A stretch of 11,722 bases of DNA, from the NCBI GenBank assembly GCA_016301965.1, contig JAEDOO010000048.1, forward strand, positions 1-11,722, in the 5' to 3' direction. Below are positions 7,748 through 11,722 of this stretch, piece after piece. Under the pieces are notes generated by a model. The model did not search any database and was not told where the DNA came from. It saw only the letters and a list, made by a program, of their open reading frames with translations. Every line of letters begins with the position of its first letter. Within the stretch, counting starts at the first letter, position 1. This DNA comes from Lachnospiraceae bacterium (lineage in GTDB: Bacteria; Bacillota; Clostridia; Lachnospirales; Lachnospiraceae). Position numbers and translations under genes: made by a program.

Positions 7748-8626
7748 ATGAATAAAAAGAAAGTTTATCCTTATTGGTTTTTGATCATTCCCCTGGTGCT
7801 GTACGGCGTATTTTTCCTGCTCCCGAGTATTCTCGGTGTATTCTATTCTTTCACCGACTGGAATGCCCGTTCTATGGGGCAGGTTAATTTTGTGGGACTG
7901 AAAAACTATATAGAGATATTTACATCCGATAAAAACTACCTGTCCGGTATCGGCCACACACTGATGTTTACGATTGTATCCAACATTGTTAAGTTGATTC
8001 CGGCTCTGTTTCTGGCAATCATGCTGCAGGAAGGCCTGAAGGGAAAGAATTTCTATCGTACCATCCTGTATCTGCCGTCTATTCTGCCGTTTGTTATCAT
8101 TGGTATTACCTTTAAATCTGTACTGAATTATGATAATGGTCTGCTGAATAATTTCCTGGATATGATCCATCTGGGATTTCTGAAACAGAAATGGCTGTCT
8201 GATCTGAACATCGTATGGGGTTCCGTTATCGGGGTGGATGCCTGGAGAGGTATCGGTTACGTTATGACCATCTTTATCGCCGGTCTGGGCGCAATCCCGA
8301 AAACCTACTATGAGGCGGCGCAGATCGACGGTGCCAATTTCTGGCAGCGTCTGAAGAGCATTACTCTGCCGATGCTGACAGGTTCTATCATGATCAACCT
8401 GGTATTTGGTATTACTTACGGTCTGAAAGTATTTGATATCATCTACGTTCTGACCAATGGTGGCCCGGGTCATGCTACTGAAGTTATGACTACATATTCG
8501 TATCAGATGTACGCGGACGGTGCTTACGGTATGTCCACTGCATTTAATACGTTGCTGTTGGTATTGACGGCTATTGCGGGTATATTTGTTGTTCGTAACA
8601 TGAGTAAGAAGGAGGTACAGCAGTAA
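7748..8626 (+). CDS. Sugar ABC importer permease 1 (MalF/UgpA-like, CUT1)
   Basis: A 292-residue inner-membrane permease. It starts with a short basic tail (MNKKKVYPYW) followed by a first hydrophobic helix and further helices, six in total by inspection. The cytoplasmic EAA loop, which docks the ATPase, is YYEAAQIDGANFWQRLKSIT (Glu189, Gly195), followed by LPML. FTDWN after helix 1 and a GGPGHAT segment near 240-250 are usual in this subfamily. GAGGTG ten bases upstream is the likely ribosome binding site. The stop codon overlaps the next start by one base (TAATG), so the two permeases are translationally coupled and form a heterodimer. No ATPase gene is present; CUT1 importers of Firmicutes commonly share an MsmK-like ATPase encoded elsewhere. 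Confidence 0.94.
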   Translation: MNKKKVYPYWFLIIPLVLYGVFFLLPSILGVFYSFTDWNARSMGQVNFVGLKNYIEIFTSDKNYLSGIGHTLMFTIVSNIVKLIPALFLAIMLQEGLKGKNFYRTILYLPSILPFVIIGITFKSVLNYDNGLLNNFLDMIHLGFLKQKWLSDLNIVWGSVIGVDAWRGIGYVMTIFIAGLGAIPKTYYEAAQIDGANFWQRLKSITLPMLTGSIMINLVFGITYGLKVFDIIYVLTNGGPGHATEVMTTYSYQMYADGAYGMSTAFNTLLLVLTAIAGIFVVRNMSKKEVQQ

Positions 8627-9447
8627 TGAGAAATAGAAAAATAGCGACTGTACTGAAACAGATCTTGTGTATCATCCTTTGTATCATTGTTATCGCACCG
8701 TTTTTTATGATTTTAATTAACTCGTTTAAAACGAAAAATGAAGCGGCAAGAATGGCGCTGACTCTGCCTACCACCTGGGTATTTTCCAACTATGCTGAGG
8801 TTATCAAGAAAGCAAAGCTGGTGCAGGGCTTTATCAACAGCCTTACCTATGCCGGCGTGGCTACCTTTGTGGGTGTCATCTGCGCGGCCATGGGAGCGTA
8901 TATCCTGAGCCGAAGAAGAAATAAGCTGACCAATTTCCTGTATTACTTTATTCTGTGTGGTCTGTTCTTCCCGGTGAACTATGTAACGTTGATCAAAGTA
9001 TTGTCAACGCTGCAGCTGACCAATACCAAAATCGGTATTATTCTGGCTTTCACCAGCGCCATGATCCCGTTCTGTGTATTTACGATCTACAGTTTTGTTA
9101 TGACGGTTCCGGTGGAACTGGATGAGGCTGCGGTTATCGATGGCGCGGGACCGGTACGGCTGTTTTTCAGCATTATCGTACCGATGTTAAAGCCGACGCT
9201 GGTGACCTGCTTTATTCTGCAGTTTATGACGGTATGGAGTGATTTCCTGACACCGCTGTATCTGTCCAGTAAGAGTAAGCTGTTTCCGATGACCATGGCG
9301 GTGTACCAGTTCTTCGGAAAGAGCAATAACCAGTGGCAGTATATCTTTGCGGATATCGTGCTGACCTGTCTCCCGGTAATCATCGTTTATCTGATGGGAC
9401 AGAAATATATTGTAGGCGGATTGACCTCCGGCGCAGTAAAAGAATAA
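8626..9447 (+). CDS. Sugar ABC importer permease 2 (MalG/UgpE-like, CUT1)
   Basis: A 273-residue partner permease with six predicted membrane helices. Diagnostic points are the N-terminal APFFMILINSFKT segment after helix 1, and the EAA loop ELDEAAVIDGAGPVRLFFSI (Glu167, Gly173) followed by IVPMLKP. A C-terminal QKYIVGGLTSGAVKE matches the QRYFVxGLTxGAVKG type ending of this family. Translation starts inside the previous stop codon; AAGGAGG within the end of the upstream gene serves as ribosome binding site. It is the last gene of the importer operon, which a strong terminator closes about 36 bases after its stop. Confidence 0.94.
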   Translation: MRNRKIATVLKQILCIILCIIVIAPFFMILINSFKTKNEAARMALTLPTTWVFSNYAEVIKKAKLVQGFINSLTYAGVATFVGVICAAMGAYILSRRRNKLTNFLYYFILCGLFFPVNYVTLIKVLSTLQLTNTKIGIILAFTSAMIPFCVFTIYSFVMTVPVELDEAAVIDGAGPVRLFFSIIVPMLKPTLVTCFILQFMTVWSDFLTPLYLSSKSKLFPMTMAVYQFFGKSNNQWQYIFADIVLTCLPVIIVYLMGQKYIVGGLTSGAVKE

Positions 9448-9483
9448 CTGTTTTTCTTGATGAAAATATATTGGGGGGTAGTG

Positions 9484-9519
9484 GCCTGCAGGAAAATGAT
9501 CCTGCAGGCTGCTTTTTTT
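9484..9519 (+). terminator. Rho-independent terminator of the importer operon
   Basis: A perfect ten-pair stem, GCCTGCAGGA (9484-9493) with TCCTGCAGGC (9500-9509), closes a six-base loop. Seven T residues follow (9513-9519). Beyond it, to 9594, I see no gene or clear signal except a short AATTGCAATT palindrome. Confidence 0.93.
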
Positions 9520-9594
9520 AAAATTCACAACGGACGCAGAAGAAGCGATAGATGACGATAATAATGAATTGCAATTATGAAAAATAAACTGGCA

Positions 9595-9623
9595 TGGTTA
9601 AAAATGCAAAAACTGGGTATACA
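9595..9623 (+). promoter_or_regulatory. Probable promoter of the ECF S-component unit
   Basis: TGGTTA (9595-9600) and TATACA (9618-9623) are spaced 17 bases apart and match sigma-A -35 (weakly) and -10 boxes. Transcription would begin near 9630, immediately before the base-paired leader that starts at 9637, which supports the assignment. Confidence 0.45.
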
Positions 9624-9636
9624 TATAAGTCCACTT

Positions 9637-9738
9637 GGCCTGTATGATAAGACAAAGTTCTGGTAGCCGGAAAACGGTCCGGACAGAATGGCTGCAGAAC
9701 TCAGGCCCTGACAGAATATATGGGGATTATACAGGAGG
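9637..9738 (+). promoter_or_regulatory. Structured leader RNA upstream of the S-component gene (riboswitch candidate)
   Basis: Three nested helices can form: GGCCTG (9637-9642) with CAGGCC (9702-9707), GTTCTG (9657-9662) with CAGAAC (9695-9700), and AGCC (9665-9668) with GGCT (9690-9693). A long one-sided internal loop lies at 9643-9656. CCTG (9707-9710), overlapping the end of the outer helix, can instead pair with CAGG (9732-9735) in the ribosome binding site CAGGAGG, so outer-helix formation and masking of that site could alternate. Vitamin-transporter genes are often riboswitch-controlled. I do not see the conserved boxes of TPP, FMN, cobalamin, folate or preQ1 riboswitches, so a switching role is inference. 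Confidence 0.4.
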
Positions 9739-9747
9739 AAAATTATT

Positions 9748-10302
9748 ATGGAAAACACAAATGTAAAGACGGCGGCTAAAGGAGAGCAGACTTCTATCCA
9801 GTTTCTGACGATTACCGCGATTTTTGTTGCACTGACCTATGTATTTACTGCATTTATCAATGTGCGCCTGCCTATCGCGGCTAACGGTGGCCTGATCCAT
9901 CTGGGCAATGTGCCGTTATTTATTGCAGCGATTATTTTTGGCAAAAAGACAGGCATGATCGCCGGTGGTGTCGGAATGGGATTGTTTGATCTTTTATCCG
10001 GATGGACAGCCTGGGCACCGTTCACGTTTATTATTGTAGGACTTATGGGATATGCTGTAGGTAAGATCACTGAGAGTGAGAAACATCAGAAATTTGGCTG
10101 GTACGTAGTTGCCCTTGCTGTAGCCTGTGTGATCAAAGTGGTTGGGTACTATATTGCTGAGATTTTTCTTTACGGCAATTTCGTAGCGCCGATGGCATCT
10201 GTTCCCGGAAATCTGGTACAGATTGGTGTGGCTGCGGTAATCGTACTGCTTGTGGTTGGACGTCTGAATGTGGCAGCTAAGAGAATGGGACTGAAAAAGT
10301 AA
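9748..10302 (+). CDS. ECF transporter S component (vitamin-type substrate-binding membrane protein)
   Basis: A 184-residue integral membrane protein with five to six hydrophobic helices, normal for an energy-coupling-factor S component. Helix 1 contains AIFVALTYV, whose A24-xxx-A28 pattern matches the AxxxA contact surface for EcfT. The segment GGLIHLGNVPLFIAAIIFGK, then GMIAGGVGMGLFDLLSG and WAPFTFIIVGLMGYAVG, is the hallmark of the DUF1393-like S components (riboflavin/HmpT/PdxU-type branch). No EcfA, EcfA' or EcfT gene is nearby, so it would use the shared group II ECF module. Candidate ligands are B6 vitamers or a hydroxymethylpyrimidine-like vitamin precursor; the aminotransferase downstream favours B6 (inference). 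CAGGAGG lies nine bases before the start. Confidence 0.88.
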   Translation: MENTNVKTAAKGEQTSIQFLTITAIFVALTYVFTAFINVRLPIAANGGLIHLGNVPLFIAAIIFGKKTGMIAGGVGMGLFDLLSGWTAWAPFTFIIVGLMGYAVGKITESEKHQKFGWYVVALAVACVIKVVGYYIAEIFLYGNFVAPMASVPGNLVQIGVAAVIVLLVVGRLNVAAKRMGLKK

Positions 10303-10312
10303 GAGGGAGTAA

Positions 10313-10438
10313 CTGTTCAGAACAGGCCGAATCACTTGCTGATGAGGCCGTAAGAACATGATTCAGGTGTGAGCAAACCCCATCGGCGTAGCCGATTTTC
10401 ATGGGTTTGCGAATCGTATCTGTGAAGGTACTGAACAG
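10313..10438 (+). promoter_or_regulatory. Large structured RNA between S-component and aminotransferase genes
   Basis: CTGTTCAG (10313-10320) pairs with CTGAACAG (10431-10438), enclosing the region. Inside, ATGATTC (10358-10364) pairs with GAATCGT (10411-10417), GCAAACCC (10373-10380) with GGGTTTGC (10403-10410), and ATCGGC (10382-10387) with GCCGAT (10391-10396), giving one long stacked arm. A second small arm can form from GGCC (10325-10328) with GGCC (10346-10349). Competing pairs exist: CTGTT (10313-10317) with AACAG (10321-10325), and GAATCA (10329-10334) with TGATTC (10359-10364). The region ends just before the aminotransferase ribosome binding site and has no terminator T-run. It may be a riboswitch, an expression-tuning structure, or a dispersed hairpin repeat; I do not recognise its family. 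Confidence 0.55.
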
Positions 10439-10456
10439 ATAAAAGAGGAAAAGAAT

Positions 10457-11584
10457 ATGTATAAGATCATGACACCGGGCCCCACGCAGGTGGCGGAAAA
10501 TGTGCGTATGGCACGCAGTCGGGAATGTACGAACCCGGATCTGGATGAAAGCTTTGTGGAATTTTATAAGGAAACCTGTGAAAAGATCAGTCGTCTTCTG
10601 AAAACAGGCAACGAGACACTGATTCTGGGCGGCGAAGGGATTCTTGGCCTGGAGGCGGCCTGTGCGTCATTGACGGAACCGGGAGATAAGGTACTGGTGC
10701 TGGACAATGGTATTTTCGGCAATGGTTTTGCAGATTTTGTATCCATGTATGGCGGTGTTCCCGAATTGTACACAAAAGATTACCGGGAAACACTGAATGT
10801 GCAGGAACTGGCAGAGTATCTGAAGGAGCATCACGATTACAAATATGCAACGGTGGTCCACGGGGATACACCCAGCGGTATGTTAAATGATGTATTTACC
10901 ATCTGCCCGCTGCTGAAACAGTACGGTATTCTGACGGTGGTGGATTCTGTGTCGGCATCTTTCGGCGAGCCTCTGGATATTGATGCCTGTCAGATCGATA
11001 TTCTGTGCGGCGGTTCCCAGAAGGTGGTTTCCGCCCCTCCGGGACTGACCTTTGTGGTAGTCAGCGAGGATGCGAAGAAGGCCATGGCAGAAAGAAAGAC
11101 ACCCATTGCTTCTTTCTACGCAAATCTGAAGACCTTTGAGCATTATTATGAAGAAAAATGGTTCCCTTACACTATGCCCATCAGTGATATCTACGGTCTG
11201 CGGGCAGCTATTGATAATATCGAGGCGGATCCGGATATTCTGGAGCGTCACGCGAAGATCGCAGAAGCTTCCCGAAAAGCTGTGACCGGTGCGGGATTGA
11301 AGCTGTATCAAAACAGCGGATTTTCGAATACGGTTACCGTATTCGAGGTGCCGCAAGGGACCACAGATAAGGCTATACTTGAAGGTGTGAAAAAGGATTA
11401 CAACATCATGCTGGCAGGTTCCTTTGGTGTGCTGGCAGGGCAGGTGATCCGTATCGGGCATATGGGAAATAATGCCCGGGAAGATAAGGTCAGAGAGGTG
11501 TTTGCTGCGCTGGACGGTACATTTAAGAAACTTGGTGTGTCGCTGAAGGGCAGCATGGAACAGATTTTTGTGGATAGTTTGTGA
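10457..11584 (+). CDS. Class V PLP-dependent aminotransferase, resembles pyridoxamine-pyruvate aminotransferase
   Basis: A 375-residue fold-type I aminotransferase of the alanine-glyoxylate/serine-glyoxylate group. It opens with TPGPTQV, the usual N-terminal GPxxV motif. LGGEGILGLEAACASL is the cofactor phosphate region, HGDTPSGMLND the usual HxETSTG-like segment, VVDSVSASFGE carries the cofactor-ring Asp, and GGSQKVVSAPPGL carries Lys189, the expected Schiff-base lysine. RIGHMG near the C-terminus holds the substrate-carboxylate Arg. From memory, the DTPSG, QK/NK-x-x-x-APPGL and LGLEAA segments resemble rhizobial pyridoxamine-pyruvate aminotransferase, which makes pyridoxal and alanine; this is not proof of substrate. 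Alternatives are alanine-glyoxylate or aminoethylphosphonate transaminase. AGAGGA lies about eight bases before the ATG. It follows the S-component gene across a structured spacer, so the pair is probably one unit. Confidence 0.88.
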   Translation: MYKIMTPGPTQVAENVRMARSRECTNPDLDESFVEFYKETCEKISRLLKTGNETLILGGEGILGLEAACASLTEPGDKVLVLDNGIFGNGFADFVSMYGGVPELYTKDYRETLNVQELAEYLKEHHDYKYATVVHGDTPSGMLNDVFTICPLLKQYGILTVVDSVSASFGEPLDIDACQIDILCGGSQKVVSAPPGLTFVVVSEDAKKAMAERKTPIASFYANLKTFEHYYEEKWFPYTMPISDIYGLRAAIDNIEADPDILERHAKIAEASRKAVTGAGLKLYQNSGFSNTVTVFEVPQGTTDKAILEGVKKDYNIMLAGSFGVLAGQVIRIGHMGNNAREDKVREVFAALDGTFKKLGVSLKGSMEQIFVDSL

Positions 11585-11655
11585 GGCTTAAAATAAGGAG
11601 AGCGTACATTCCCTCCGGTCGTGTCAGCCTCCGCAGCTATATGTTTATATACTTG

Positions 11656-11722
11656 TCCGGGCTCCTACTGCGCTCGCTCCGAGCCTGTAGTCTCGGAGTC
11701 GTGCTCGTTAAAGTCGCGCGGA
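11656..11722 (-). repeat. Dispersed hairpin element, copy 3 (inverted, cut by window edge)
   Basis: The reverse complement of 11661-11718 is identical to the 58-nt core of copy 2. Immediately outside it, TCCG (11656-11659) and CGGA (11719-11722) are complementary, the first four visible pairs of a stem whose sequence is unrelated to copy 2's arms. The visible arm should extend left to about 11606 by comparison with copy 2; the other arm lies outside the window. The element follows the aminotransferase stop codon at 11584, the usual place for a terminator, and no other terminator is visible for that gene. Confidence 0.85.

Noticed and set aside
9637..9738. TPP, folate, preQ1 or purine riboswitch in the S-component leader
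   Set aside because: None of the conserved boxes of these classes is visible; only a generic structured leader is claimed.
10325..10349. CTGATGA flanked by GGCC and GAA, reminiscent of a hammerhead ribozyme core
   Set aside because: Only seven bases separate GAA from CTGATGA, so helices I and III cannot form, and there is no proper GAAA-cleavage-site arrangement.
1..11722. A composite mobile element bounded by copies 1 and 3 of the repeat in opposite orientation
   Set aside because: A third copy lies inside, no transposase, integrase or target duplication is visible, and the genes between are ordinary metabolic loci.

Overview
The window looks like a stretch of a Gram-positive gut Clostridia chromosome, most likely Lachnospiraceae. 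This rests on the moderate base composition, strong AGGAGG-type ribosome binding sites, a YesM/YesN-type two-component system, a lipoprotein CUT1 sugar importer that lacks its own ATPase, and an orphan ECF S component. The genus is not resolved. There are no rRNA, tRNA, CRISPR, phage or transposase genes.

Positions 1-9520 form a carbohydrate-use region. A repeat-element copy at the left edge runs directly into an RpiB/LacAB-family sugar-phosphate isomerase (104-556). A terminator follows, then a cytosolic GH31 alpha-glycosidase (745-3153). Converging on it are a response regulator and a sensor kinase, which overlap each other and read leftwards (3457-6028). A 208-bp divergent spacer with two operator-like dyads separates the kinase from a rightward importer operon: binding lipoprotein, then two permeases (6237-9447), closed by a strong terminator. 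The simplest model is that the kinase senses an extracellular glycan signal, the AraC-type regulator switches on the importer, the oligosaccharide is imported using a shared ATPase encoded elsewhere, and GH31 and the isomerase process it inside the cell.

Positions 9520-11584 form a second unit: an ECF vitamin-transporter S component, then a class V PLP-dependent aminotransferase resembling pyridoxamine-pyruvate aminotransferase. A structured RNA leader precedes the S component, and a larger structured RNA lies between the two genes. I recognise neither RNA as a known riboswitch. Vitamin B6 salvage is the best functional guess, but it is inference.

The most unusual feature is a dispersed element present three times: the left edge, 3263-3431 and the right edge (inverted). 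All copies share an identical core. It is 58 nt in the two copies where all of it is visible, and the visible 37 nt are identical in the third. The flanking arms differ between copies, yet in the one fully visible copy they are perfect reverse complements over 54 bp. A conserved centre with variable but self-complementary ends is the reverse of a transposon or MITE. It makes a testable prediction about the sequence just outside both window edges.
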